Source of the DNA: a virus
IMG/VR virus record: IMGVR_UViG_3300042515_000093
Location: 1-27,738 of that record
Reading direction: 5' to 3' (one strand)
DNA: 27,738 nt
Part shown: positions 17,301 through 22,427 of the stretch, piece after piece
How the letters are laid out: every line of letters starts with the position of its first letter
Numbering within the stretch: position 1 is the stretch's first letter
Position numbers and translations under genes: made by a program
Notes under the pieces: model-generated
What the model saw: the letters and a program-made list of their open reading frames with translations, nothing else
What the model was told of the DNA's origin: nothing
Database searches by the model: none

Positions 17301-17423
17301 GTGCGGGCTGACTCAAGGCTGTCAACAGCCGAGAAGGACAAGCTGATCGCACGCATCAAAGCGGCGCAGAATCGAGAGGCCGAGGCTTTCTATCAGGCAA
17401 CCGAAAGAAGAAGACCCCAGTAA
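8316..17423 (+). CDS. Giant polyvalent virion/ejection protein with zincin-like and LPD38-like domains
   Basis: A single uninterrupted frame of 3035 codons, starting 3 nt after the previous stop. Residues 1-35 form a small N-terminal module (YTVALPDGRTVEFPD...AAEILREQLG) seen on phage internal proteins. Residues about 105-185 and 255-280 are Gly/Ala-rich hydrophobic segments able to interact with membrane. About 285-1900 is almost continuous charged coiled coil rich in Lys, Glu, Ala and Gln. A metallopeptidase-like domain (about 1960-2190) carries H2054-E-V-T-H2058, with E2107/E2111 in NVAEFASEVQ as candidate third zinc ligand. Residues 2200-3035 contain PFIPFYR, SQNFSRRGLSPS and PFFNAQIQG, the pattern of the LPD38 domain (large polyvalent protein-associated domain 38). 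Very large virion proteins of this kind occur in podophages such as Bcep22. The ejected-core role is inference. No lytic transglycosylase motif was recognised. Confidence 0.7.
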   Translation: MSYTVALPDGRTVEFPDSVSKEKAAEILREQLGIGGSPEEGFVPAVKAGISGLKSSAAALAGRTGAMDAERAKQVMAEEEAYQRRTFKPTEKGWTEAPVTKFTELLGGSLPYIAAPLAAGAAATIGGAPALAATGLGALVSGGQFTGQFLKRQTEEGTPLEQTNLAAAAGAGTVAGALDLLSFKMFPAIRGIFGAAGKEISQDAAEQIAKQGMTKMLGDYAKATGKAIGAESTTEVAQQFLERLQAGLQLTDDQARDEYWDSLIGGAVLGGALAPAGRYIERGRIRTAQAEEARADQAKQVQAQEAEKKRLEAEKAEYRKTPEYLDEIQTRYADLQKQEADLLARIKGKPAEGDLAAVADKQEARTQLRELRKTDEYTGTVEEYRQAKKAIDERAKETTDKAAIAEAAKVPGAQMDLFGALPEAKDQSPVGQLRTLDTQIKGLDAQLAEAKKTGDQAQIQALTNQQFDLQKQFQSMAPTPTSYAAMRDTVTKQIENLRTKLQAATSTDDMERLVNSIKQNKEALTQLDELKPFVAAAPKQTDVASRDVEIKDLRKKVARYQELGDDEAIAKLLPRLKELEAVPTLMEGDQFRNVPTDDLFAAEIDAGAKEARETRESVEAEIEKLRVMAERVKTTSPVAQAYRDRELGRARALLSLFEESEQDWEKLKKDPANTEFREDRDKLKATLEKDIKALEKREIPKDAVLPTRDTFELGVKRKALKNLNRRMEAADRFKDTTPLAQNIIDERTDENVSALLDYYLPKLTPAQEGFDKQNDRAAMAREVKELRAKVHDGLIEIYDAVKIKDLDAVRNNTSKFLFNSDRLVNLNRILNNGKALEAEAKLGLREQLLTVTDDLRKTVENLTRSKAGLRKLDKEIKEIGQPTSPEQAESLGAMEKRRNTLALEVKKLEAKTGWEDKADAVIDRYSSVIPEDREVSKAGKQLPIERVEGRATRIDEIVRELRLVNEKVQKAGRPTDEAKMAALAELKDRRKDLGNELKKLRASVPSIEEANKLAGESVETTPAQAPDLFGMSSKMEKVTRAALGDVLAKLRGLYAQRTKLVAQVEKRGRLPSTEGEQKLVELFDKGPSGQIRSINAKIRELEGTRDALQKRSAREYQQYQEAARQPVVEPDQLAEMQQQLGNIERQLKGLTVQSGAGNIRAQLEKARDDLKAKIAAGTQEEEIAPAGKQKELPGVQPQRLAPTLREITPEELTEARTAFVAAETKVEELKKAVRNTEAVQENPQYFKEVAQRFRDEAKAFREEFAQTPDNFLLQKLESDAKSREQNARYFEMLATLSEEGRADLQAVQKELTQAQKDLPKAEAAFRDLERRQRMQQQQQAAVTGAAPGQVEAERIKAGESREFRSPTGKALTKPKRAESWDIKKESVAPVAKVPEVVKAQKALSRATELARMSSRELTTARGKLAESGVTQEIRQQQQVIQELEPLVKGAFSEDNVKAIDDELAKIDAILQARGSDKQKQPSPVIAKMKGPLPKDYAASVDFAEKDARSEYMAAKKLSDASQNAYETARKAIDDLPSTASGLEFGRLDSAMTRASSATDKLLPKTQAAELAYLAARRDNLTLNKLMGQDLREAFVNTSARLAKALDKESPLVKQIEEAKATAAKAEKAREEAEAKAREEERKIQAERNADLVEKQKALDAAKAEKERLEKATSGAGYERRRFTRDTSSPEMTAELNRLKRALATADTNLGKAKEKNNAADIKKYQDEYNQLESNIDTLYAAAPIVERDLEQGAGPQPDVAEGMRLPSRKEGPVVRNMTGAKRVRQSGVTKLRADGLSQEAANAVHLFTVKARLDGATEASRAKLETAYAEATEGLTEEQVAAQLAEGERLLGQGPTIEIIAARERFRQALIEVDKAQKAFDEAKTPATKELAQDALDLANQQSDSAETAYKNARDVRASKALKGGAQAEVEAAIDAATAKQEAATLPEIDEEGPIQGAATQYTEMEQAQLSDAAKEALADGRLLDAVNDVAENGQTDFIRQNAKNVVNMLLRTKVVIDPDLVDGLGNPVPAFYDNVTNTVKFRPGEQTEENLIHEVTHAASLRGLVMPASDLTKEQLAARNELNAMFNQLKKDKALVNEYGLTNVAEFASEVQSNKDFRDRINQKPWFGGNMLSRFFQALLRLIGFKTGQVTTDVATKNIEALYMPSQRFQMVESLNTASVFRTKAPATSSVIVGQEAGRLKTLKENLFGLGGRVQLVDKLAAADAAIVAGESAGKLSSTEAFQAQYFMRLADNTTQTAGQFITHGPVSIVADKTALGTEYRYQSSTGANLVQMTEHVDDAAKAGLGEDAERILTVQIAGERAEATPNGWARLLSSDPAAAKAEYLRDKATLAANPEAKKSIDAAKAVYKEYNNGLIDFIVQCGFITKQEGARLKKTPFIPFYRIENNEVKLFTDKESSIRIGNIKENPDLQRMLGDEKTILPILTSAVQNTFMLSRAGLRNNATHKTADALYKAGFASKIGKGSGPTGTDVVRYKVDGVDYFAVIDTDTFGIPAHLIVKGMEGIKTTIPAIVQMMGIPADWVRKFVTRSPAYAIRQLIRDPVNAAIVGGVDGVPVVNALKQLAKMRAGRSPAEEALMRGLAISSNVYTGDEKDMQKFLQDIGTGRGKWDKMLGMLDTVALQADAATRATIYEDSLKKGFTEAQAQFRAFESQNFSRRGLSPSIQMLSTMVPFFNAQIQGLDVLYRSFKGTTPFAERLEIQRKIKARGLMLMAGTLAYALMMEDDEDYRKLPPEVKYGNWFVRIPNVKDPLKIPIPYEVGILFKALPEAILDVARRDTKAKEAIKGLGMLLWQSTPGVVPVAGKPVIEASIGATPYGPIESAREKQLPAAMRYREETTEVAKALGSYTGAVGVSPLMIEHFVRSYTSALGLSALHMLDPVLRSSTEGEKASTSASKLPFIGGLFQSTDGRFIIDRAYNRMEEVVQAQQGYEDLARRGKKAEAKAWAQEYASLLAQADMAGNFKKTMGEMFTDERTVRADSRLSTAEKDKLIARIKAAQNREAEAFYQATERRRPQ

Positions 17424-17586
17424 AGCCTTCGTAGATGCCCGTTTTAGCACGGGCATCTAGTACGCGGCAAAGGACTGCCTTGCGCAGCCCTAGTTCACGG
17501 ACGGCGTCCGTGTCGAGGCAGGGGATGAAGAACCCCTGCCCCCTTTCAATCGTCTCCCAAGGGAATCGGATTAAGGATTGTTTCAT
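17356..17586 (-). CDS. Small conserved-looking phage protein of unknown function bridging the convergent junction
   Basis: A leftward ORF of 76-77 codons from the ATG at 17586 (a GTG at 17613 would add nine residues). It overlaps the last 41 nt of the primase-helicase gene in another frame and runs antisense through the last 68 nt of the giant gene. The translation looks like a real compact protein: FPWETIERGQGFFIPCLDT, then AVRELGLRKAVLCRVLDARA, then TGIYEGFTGVFFFRLP. This GFF(I/V)PCLDT...AVRxxGL...GVxFxR layout is one I associate with short uncharacterised phage proteins, but I cannot name a family. GACGAAG precedes the ATG as a weak ribosome binding site. The three hairpins at 17432-17540 lie inside it. 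The alternative is a chance ORF read through a terminator region. Confidence 0.6.
   Translation of the reverse strand: MKQSLIRFPWETIERGQGFFIPCLDTDAVRELGLRKAVLCRVLDARAKTGIYEGFTGVFFFRLPDRKPRPLDSAPL
17432..17459. terminator. 11-bp perfect hairpin just after the giant gene; possible (bidirectional) terminator
   Basis: tagatgcccgt (17432-17442) pairs perfectly with acgggcatcta (17449-17459) around the loop tttagc. It begins 8 nt after the giant gene's stop, where a terminator is expected between convergent units. No T-run follows on either strand, so an intrinsic terminator is uncertain. It also lies inside the 77-codon leftward ORF. Confidence 0.4.
17496..17540. other. Two further GC-rich hairpins at the convergent junction
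   Basis: A 17-bp palindrome with one central base lies at 17496-17512 (cacggacg, g, cgtccgtg). An 8-bp stem follows: ggcagggg at 17517-17524 with cccctgcc at 17533-17540, loop atgaagaa. With the hairpin at 17432 this makes three stems in about 110 bp. Neither is followed by a clear T-run. Confidence 0.5.
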
Positions 17587-20440
17587 CGACTTCGTCCATC
17601 TTACGTCTGACACGCATGACTGTTACGCGCATGGGAGGGCCCTTGGTCTTGGCAGTCATGTTCTTCTTCAAATATTCGATTGGGAATTGATCCTCAAGCT
17701 GGCGCTTGAATGAAGCGTAACCGAAACTTGTAGAAGCGCAATAGGACTTTAGCAGTTGCTCTTCAATGAAGTAGTCCACGTAACCGGATGTCATGCCGTG
17801 CTCAACACGCCCAAGAATCTTGTTGCGCGTGATCGTCTGGTCAATGATCTGACCGCTACCGAGTTCGGCCAGCAAGCCGCCAGTGCTAGGACGCACAACG
17901 ACAAAGCTGCCATAACTCTCACGGGTGTACGCGTTCAGGATGTCTTCAGCAGTGCGGACACTGTTCTTCATACTGGCGCGCATAGTAGCCACAACTTTCT
18001 TAAAAGCGTTCAAGACAGGGCGCAGGGGGATCTCGACAATGCCTGCCGCCTTAAAAGCGTTGCGTGCTTGCACTGCGGTTCCGATGCCTGCCATCCAGAA
18101 GCGCTCATCGTTGGTTGCGTTGAACTCTGTGTACATGGCGGCAACCGACTCACGCACAGATGTAGGGAACTCATCAGCATGCTCCACCATGTACTCGACT
18201 AGCTTGTAGCCAGCCACGCCATAGTTGTGTTGCAGTGCCTTGATGATCTCAATCTCATGGGGTTCCCATGACAGCTCTTCTTCAAAGGTGAACTCAAGCA
18301 GACGGCGAAGCTCGCCCTCAGATGAGTGATCGCGGCCACCAGTCAGGTAGTCCACAACGTGGGTGTTAGATGACATCAAGCACACAGTCATCCATGTAGA
18401 CAAGTTCAAGCGCTCTTTGTTGGAGCCGGACTCCATACGCTCCTTGCCACGACCCTCGGTCATATCCAAGAGAAACTCAGGTAACCACTCGGGGGCGGCT
18501 CTGTTCTTGGCGGTGATCTCATCCGTGATAAGCGGATGGCTGTTGAGCAAGCCTAGGCGTTGCTGCATGGCGACAGGTGAAGTGCTCTTGCCTGTGCGGT
18601 AGTGAGTTGGGTGTCCCCAAACAGAAGCTGCGGCTTCAAGAGACAAAGTCTTACCCGTCCCCGACTCCGTGGATGCACAATGGTACGTCATCCCGTAGAT
18701 GCCTGTAAAGCGCATGAAGGGTGCGCCAGCACCGGCAAGGATTACGGCTATGTGCCCCCACATCTTCTTGGTAATCAACAAGTTCATGAAGTCACGCCAA
18801 GCCTCAAGTGTGCCCTTGGGTTCGGTGTTCACTGTGATGTTCTCCAGCCCCGGCATAGGAACCTTGACTGGTGGTTTGCCCTTGCTAAAGATGCGTCCTG
18901 CATACACGTACGTGTTGTCGATCTGCCATCCGTAGCTGTCGGGCACTTTGATTGCCGGCTTGTTTGTACTAGCTTCCTCTACGCAAGCCCTCACATATTC
19001 AAACAAGTTCTTGTCGTTGCCGTGGCCAAAAGAAGCCACGATGTTTTGACTAGCCAGCGCTTTAACTGTTTCGTCTTTGCTAACGACTGCCCTTTGCGGC
19101 ATAGTCACATTCACTGCACCTTCAGGCTTGAGCGCTATCATGTGCACTGTGTGATCCCCGTTGCTGTTGAGAATGTCAACAACAAACAGTTCGTATGGCA
19201 ACAGCATGACCTGCTTCTTGGCCTTGTTGCCTTCGTCATCTTCTACTGTGCGCTCCATGAACGTGCCGCCGTTGGCTCCATAGGAGTAGCCGCGTGGCGG
19301 TGTCGGGCGCATGACCTTGATGATTTCTTTCTCGGTGACTGTGCTCTCGCTTGAGAGTTTCACCTCGATCTCTTTCTCCTCGACCTCAACCGCCAACTCA
19401 CGACCTAGGATCAGTGGGTTGGTGATCTTGCCCCAATGCGTGCATGTTGGGCACACGCCGGGGTTCTCGGAGTCCATCTTGACGCAGGGGTATGGGCCTT
19501 TGATGCTTTGCAGCTTTTGGTTCATACGCTCTGGCTCGTAGGGATGCATCTTGCTCAGCCATACAGCCGCCTTGTTGCCATCCTCACAGACTTTTGTCCA
19601 TGACAGTAAGCCACGCCAGATCGGCTCCATGCCCTCTTCGGTTGCGTGTTCAACGTAATGCGCAAGTTGGTTGCAACCCCGCGCATTTTGCGTAGCCAGC
19701 CAAATTGGTTTGAACTTGGTTACGCTGTTCTCAAAGAGTTTGACACTGGTTGCAGAAGGGGCGGAAGCCGCAGATGGGCGTGTGCCTGCCAAGTCTAGCT
19801 TGGGCGTGTTGGTAGGCTCGTATAGTGAGCCAGTCAGTTTTTCCCTGAACAGGGCGGCCAACCCTTCGAAGCTGAACACATCGCCTTCAGTTAGTATGCG
19901 CACAGGGCGCGGCGTTGCGTACTTCTTCTTGAAGTTGGTGGTGTCAGGCACACGCAAGACACGGGCGGCATCAGCCGTCACTGTCATGTCGATAGCCAAA
20001 CCTTCCTGTTTGCACAGGCGTTTGAAGTTCTCAGCCACGGGCTTCCAAGTATCGACAGGCACGGCTTGTAGAAGTGGCCAGTAGCAGTGCAAACCGCCGC
20101 CAGAACCAACGACATAAGGTGTGCCTAGGGCATCCATGCCTGTGTTACTTAAAAACGCACTGAGCGCTTGCGCTGCGTCCTTCTTCGATGCATACCCATC
20201 CATGTCAATAAACAAGGATTTCACGTACCGAGCGTTGGCCGCAGTTCGGTTGTCTTCATCGCCAAAGGTAGCCAAGGCAAAGTAGATGTCAAACTTACTG
20301 TCGTGCCAACGCTTGATGTGCGCAGGTGCGTCTTCCAGAGTCGCCGTGAAAACGTGCTCTTTCTTTGTGAGTTCTGCTACGCAGTACCGACCAAATTCTG
20401 GCGGCGGCAGAACAACCGCTAAAAACTCAAGCGGAGTCAT
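17546..20440 (-). CDS. Primase-helicase fusion (AEP/PrimPol-like primase plus DUF927-like superfamily helicase)
   Basis: A 964-residue protein with AAGGA about 6 nt before its ATG. The N-terminal part (residues 1-200) has PrimPol-type archaeo-eukaryotic primase motifs: SLFIDMDGY with D79 and D81, GSGGGLHCYW with H118, and DAARVLRVPDTTNFK with R163 and K171. Cysteines 319, 330 and 333 (with H335) in PYPC...CPTCTHWG suggest a small zinc-binding linker. The C-terminal half is an ATPase with Walker A STESGTGKT (590-598) and a Walker B-like LITDE (637-641), together with SVWGHPTHYRTGKST, resembling DUF927/phage D5-type replicative helicases. The protein would unwind the fork and lay primers for the family A polymerase encoded upstream. 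It ends the main leftward operon, apart from the small ORF overlapping its 3' end. The primase and ATPase calls are strong; exact family assignment is not. Confidence 0.82.
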   Translation of the reverse strand: MTPLEFLAVVLPPPEFGRYCVAELTKKEHVFTATLEDAPAHIKRWHDSKFDIYFALATFGDEDNRTAANARYVKSLFIDMDGYASKKDAAQALSAFLSNTGMDALGTPYVVGSGGGLHCYWPLLQAVPVDTWKPVAENFKRLCKQEGLAIDMTVTADAARVLRVPDTTNFKKKYATPRPVRILTEGDVFSFEGLAALFREKLTGSLYEPTNTPKLDLAGTRPSAASAPSATSVKLFENSVTKFKPIWLATQNARGCNQLAHYVEHATEEGMEPIWRGLLSWTKVCEDGNKAAVWLSKMHPYEPERMNQKLQSIKGPYPCVKMDSENPGVCPTCTHWGKITNPLILGRELAVEVEEKEIEVKLSSESTVTEKEIIKVMRPTPPRGYSYGANGGTFMERTVEDDEGNKAKKQVMLLPYELFVVDILNSNGDHTVHMIALKPEGAVNVTMPQRAVVSKDETVKALASQNIVASFGHGNDKNLFEYVRACVEEASTNKPAIKVPDSYGWQIDNTYVYAGRIFSKGKPPVKVPMPGLENITVNTEPKGTLEAWRDFMNLLITKKMWGHIAVILAGAGAPFMRFTGIYGMTYHCASTESGTGKTLSLEAAASVWGHPTHYRTGKSTSPVAMQQRLGLLNSHPLITDEITAKNRAAPEWLPEFLLDMTEGRGKERMESGSNKERLNLSTWMTVCLMSSNTHVVDYLTGGRDHSSEGELRRLLEFTFEEELSWEPHEIEIIKALQHNYGVAGYKLVEYMVEHADEFPTSVRESVAAMYTEFNATNDERFWMAGIGTAVQARNAFKAAGIVEIPLRPVLNAFKKVVATMRASMKNSVRTAEDILNAYTRESYGSFVVVRPSTGGLLAELGSGQIIDQTITRNKILGRVEHGMTSGYVDYFIEEQLLKSYCASTSFGYASFKRQLEDQFPIEYLKKNMTAKTKGPPMRVTVMRVRRKMDEVDETILNPIPLGDD

Positions 20441-20455
20441 TTGAATCCTTGCGGT

Positions 20456-20638
20456 TTAGAAGAGTTCGAGTTGGCGTGAGTCGGCTGTTGGTGGGCGCTC
20501 CATGATGGGGTAGCCCGCAATACGACTTAGCAATTCAAGTTGCCAGTTCTTTGGCAAGCCTTCTGGCTTGTGTACCAAGTCTTCGGCAAAGCGAATCAAC
20601 TCTTGCGTGCTGAGGGATCGAGGTTGTATTCCGTACAT
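20456..20638 (-). CDS. 60-residue protein ending in a QLELF motif (candidate sliding-clamp binder)
   Basis: The ATG at 20638 is preferred because GGAG lies 6-7 nt upstream; an upstream ATG at 20650 has GAGG too close to serve it. Both starts overlap the end of the HTH gene in another frame. The protein is MYGIQPRSLSTQELIRFAED..., then LPKNWQLELLSRIAGYP, and ends DSRQLELF before TAA. The C-terminal pentapeptide fits the bacterial beta-clamp-binding consensus QL[S/D]LF in four of five positions, with Glu in the variable place. It lies 15 nt before the primase-helicase start. Clamp binding is inference; the rest of the protein is unrecognised. Confidence 0.6.
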   Translation of the reverse strand: MYGIQPRSLSTQELIRFAEDLVHKPEGLPKNWQLELLSRIAGYPIMERPPTADSRQLELF

Positions 20639-20889
20639 ATTTTTCTCCATGCCTCATCTGCTGTGCGTGAGGTCTTCATTATGTGAGTTAAGAATTCGAC
20701 GCGGTCACGATAGGCCACAAACACTTCCGTGCCTGTGAACCAGTTGTAGACAGTCTGTCGAGAGACGCCAAGCGCATAGGCAATCTTCGTGACGGGGAAG
20801 TCAAGATGGATCGCCCAACGCCCAAGCTGGTTGCCCAGAGACTTGGGTGTCTTCGCTACTTCGTCAATGATTTTTTGTGAGTAAGCCAT
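20596..20889 (-). CDS. Helix-turn-helix DNA-binding protein
   Basis: A 97-residue protein with an HTH at about residues 32-53: VTKIAYALGVSRQTVYNWFTG. The first helix and the SRQTVYNW recognition helix are typical of phage regulators of the XRE or MerR-like winged type. The N-terminus (TPKSLGNQLGRWAIHLDFP) and the following helices are compact and charged. It follows an 82-nt structured gap after the candidate SSB gene and has no strong Shine-Dalgarno, so translation may be weak or regulated. It probably controls early gene expression, perhaps its own, from the adjacent gap. Its last 43 nt overlap the 60-residue gene as annotated. Confidence 0.75.
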   Translation of the reverse strand: MAYSQKIIDEVAKTPKSLGNQLGRWAIHLDFPVTKIAYALGVSRQTVYNWFTGTEVFVAYRDRVEFLTHIMKTSRTADEAWRKICTEYNLDPSARKS

Positions 20890-20971
20890 ATTGTTGGGTG
20901 GGGGGATTCACGGCGTCAAGCGGGATAGACCCCCGCCACTTTCAGGAATTACCGCTATCCCCCCGATTCAA
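20890..20971 (-). promoter_or_regulatory. Structured gap before the HTH gene; candidate operator or leader
   Basis: Nested and alternative stems are visible: ggggggat (20900-20907) with atcccccc (20957-20964), gcggg (20920-20924) with cccgc (20932-20936), and gggatag (20922-20928) with ctatccc (20955-20961). The last two are mutually exclusive with parts of one another. This is one of only two gaps over 50 nt in the leftward block. No sigma-70 promoter is obvious. Confidence 0.35.
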
Positions 20972-21943
20972 TTACTCATCGTCCCAATCAGCAACGATGT
21001 CGGCCAGCTTGCCTTTCTTAGCTGGTACGGATTCGACCTTGGGTGCGGGTTTACGCACTTCGGGTTCTTCTTCAGCTTCCACCTCGACGGCTTTGGCTTT
21101 CTTGGGCTTGGTCGCTTTGACTTCGGCCATAGCTTGCTCTTCGTCTTCGTCAAGCATTGCGCCCATGGGGCGCTTACCTTCCAGAGCCAAAGGTGCAGGG
21201 GCGGCAACGCCATCAGCGGCGGCAGGGGTAGACGCTACGGCTTTCTCTGCGTCTTTGGACACGGCTTGCTCTTGCGCAATCGCGTACTCTGCATCAGTCA
21301 ACCAACGCACAGGGGCGAAGATCAGCTTGGGTGACTCAGCCTTGGTGTCGAACTTCATACGAGTCACGATGGCATCCAAGTTAACAGGAGGGGTCTGAGC
21401 CGCCATGTAACGAGCGTATGCCTGTAGTGGGCGCTTCTCGCCTTCTTCCTTGCCGAAGATGGAAGTAGCTGGCAGGGTAACCTGCAACACATCGCCTTCG
21501 GGGTTGTTGGCCAAGACCACAGCCAAGCGCTGTTGGTAGCGGCAAGCACGGCTTTGACCATTGCCAGACCCAGCGATGTTCTGTGGGCAAGTAGAACAGC
21601 TTGAAGACTGCTTGTTACGCACGCCTGCATCGGGCTTGTCACCATCAGCAGAGGTGCAGTCAGGGGCGGCTGCAGCCGCGTCTTTGTCGTAAGAGCCTGC
21701 GTAGAAGATACGGCTGACCTTGGGGGCAGCTTTCACAACAATCACGTCCAAGTGGCGGTCTTCGATCGAGGCGATCTCCTTGCCACCAGACAGCAGACGG
21801 AACACACCGCCCTTGATTGAGACGCGCTTCATGCCTGCGCCGGTGCTTACACCGCCAGCCAAGGCCAAAGTAGTTGCGGACAGCTCTGCGTTCTTAGCGA
21901 AGGCAGGAACATTTGAGGGGTTGAACATTGCAATATTGCTCAT
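20972..21943 (-). CDS. Candidate ssDNA-binding protein with Cys4 zinc motif and acidic tail
   Basis: A 323-residue protein with GGAA 6-7 nt before its ATG. Residues 20-170 are a beta-rich globular core (MKRVSIKGGVFRLLSGG, HLDVIVVKAAPKVSRIFYAG, VLQVTLPATSIFGKE). Cysteines 96, 116, 119 and 134 form a C-x19-C-x2-C-x14-C pattern likely to bind zinc, inside a conserved-looking CSTCPQNIAGSG loop. Residues 230-310 are low-complexity Ala/Lys/Glu/Pro linker, and the protein ends DIVADWDDE. An acidic tail ending in an aromatic-acidic cluster is the protein-interaction hallmark of bacterial SSB and T7 gp2.5, and T4 gp32 also binds zinc. It is not recognisable as an ordinary OB-fold SSB by eye. Position between helicase and primase supports a single-strand binding role, which remains inferred. 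Confidence 0.6.
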   Translation of the reverse strand: MSNIAMFNPSNVPAFAKNAELSATTLALAGGVSTGAGMKRVSIKGGVFRLLSGGKEIASIEDRHLDVIVVKAAPKVSRIFYAGSYDKDAAAAAPDCTSADGDKPDAGVRNKQSSSCSTCPQNIAGSGNGQSRACRYQQRLAVVLANNPEGDVLQVTLPATSIFGKEEGEKRPLQAYARYMAAQTPPVNLDAIVTRMKFDTKAESPKLIFAPVRWLTDAEYAIAQEQAVSKDAEKAVASTPAAADGVAAPAPLALEGKRPMGAMLDEDEEQAMAEVKATKPKKAKAVEVEAEEEPEVRKPAPKVESVPAKKGKLADIVADWDDE

Positions 21944-21955
21944 TTTGATTTCCGA

Positions 21956-22357
21956 TTAAGTAGGTTTGCGTACAGAGATATCGAACTCAGATGTGGAGTT
22001 CAGGCCGGGCGGTACGACCCCGGGGTTTTCTTCTAAGAACTGTGACATGTTGGATTGCGCAATGCGCTTCTCCAAAAGCTCGACGGCCTCGTGTGCCAGT
22101 ACGAACTTCTTGAACTCATCCCAGTCCTGTGTGTAGTAGCGAGTCTTCACGGACATGACTGCCGTGCCCTCGGTAGTGCGAACTGATGTGACGCCCATCG
22201 CCTTCATCTGTTCCTTGATAGCGTTCTTGATCTCGTCCTGTTGCGCCTTGAGTACTTCAGTTTGCGTGTCGTACTCTTGGGTCAGTTCGGTCATCTTTGT
22301 GCGTAACTTGCGGTAAATTTTTACCAGCTTGTCTAGCGGTACTGCTTCTTCTTCCAT
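21956..22357 (-). CDS. Coiled-coil phage protein beside the SSB candidate (Gp157/Gam-like layout)
   Basis: A 133-residue protein with AGGAG six nt before its ATG and only 12 nt before the next gene. Residues 5-50 are a coiled coil (KLVKIYRKLRTKMTELTQEY, then LKAQQDEIKNAIKEQ). It is followed by a small beta element VTSVRTTEGTAVMSVKTRYY, then a helical segment DWDEFKKFVLAHEAVELLEK and the tail PPGLNSTSEFDISVRKPT. The coiled coil followed by a beta element and a short acidic C-terminal part recalls Siphovirus Gp157 and Gam-type proteins, which are encoded near phage recombination genes and can modulate host nucleases. That comparison is by layout only. Function unassigned. Confidence 0.65.
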   Translation of the reverse strand: MEEEAVPLDKLVKIYRKLRTKMTELTQEYDTQTEVLKAQQDEIKNAIKEQMKAMGVTSVRTTEGTAVMSVKTRYYTQDWDEFKKFVLAHEAVELLEKRIAQSNMSQFLEENPGVVPPGLNSTSEFDISVRKPT

Positions 22358-22392
22358 AGCTTCTCCTGTTAATTATTTGTCTAAGGTTGGAC

Positions 22393-22420
22393 AGTTTACA
22401 CAGATTTTTACACGTTGCAA
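22393..22420 (-). promoter_or_regulatory. Candidate sigma-70-like promoter in the helicase/coiled-coil gap
   Basis: On the minus strand TTGCAA (22415-22420) is followed after 16 nt by TAAACT (22393-22398). This lies in the 70-nt gap (22358-22427), the other gap over 50 nt in the leftward block, and would drive the coiled-coil and SSB genes. Both hexamers are imperfect. Confidence 0.3.
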
Positions 22421-22427
22421 CCCCCTT

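Noticed and set aside
18602-19354. Rightward 250-codon ORF opposite the primase-helicase
   Set aside because: His/Cys-rich translation without domains, antisense to a strongly supported gene.
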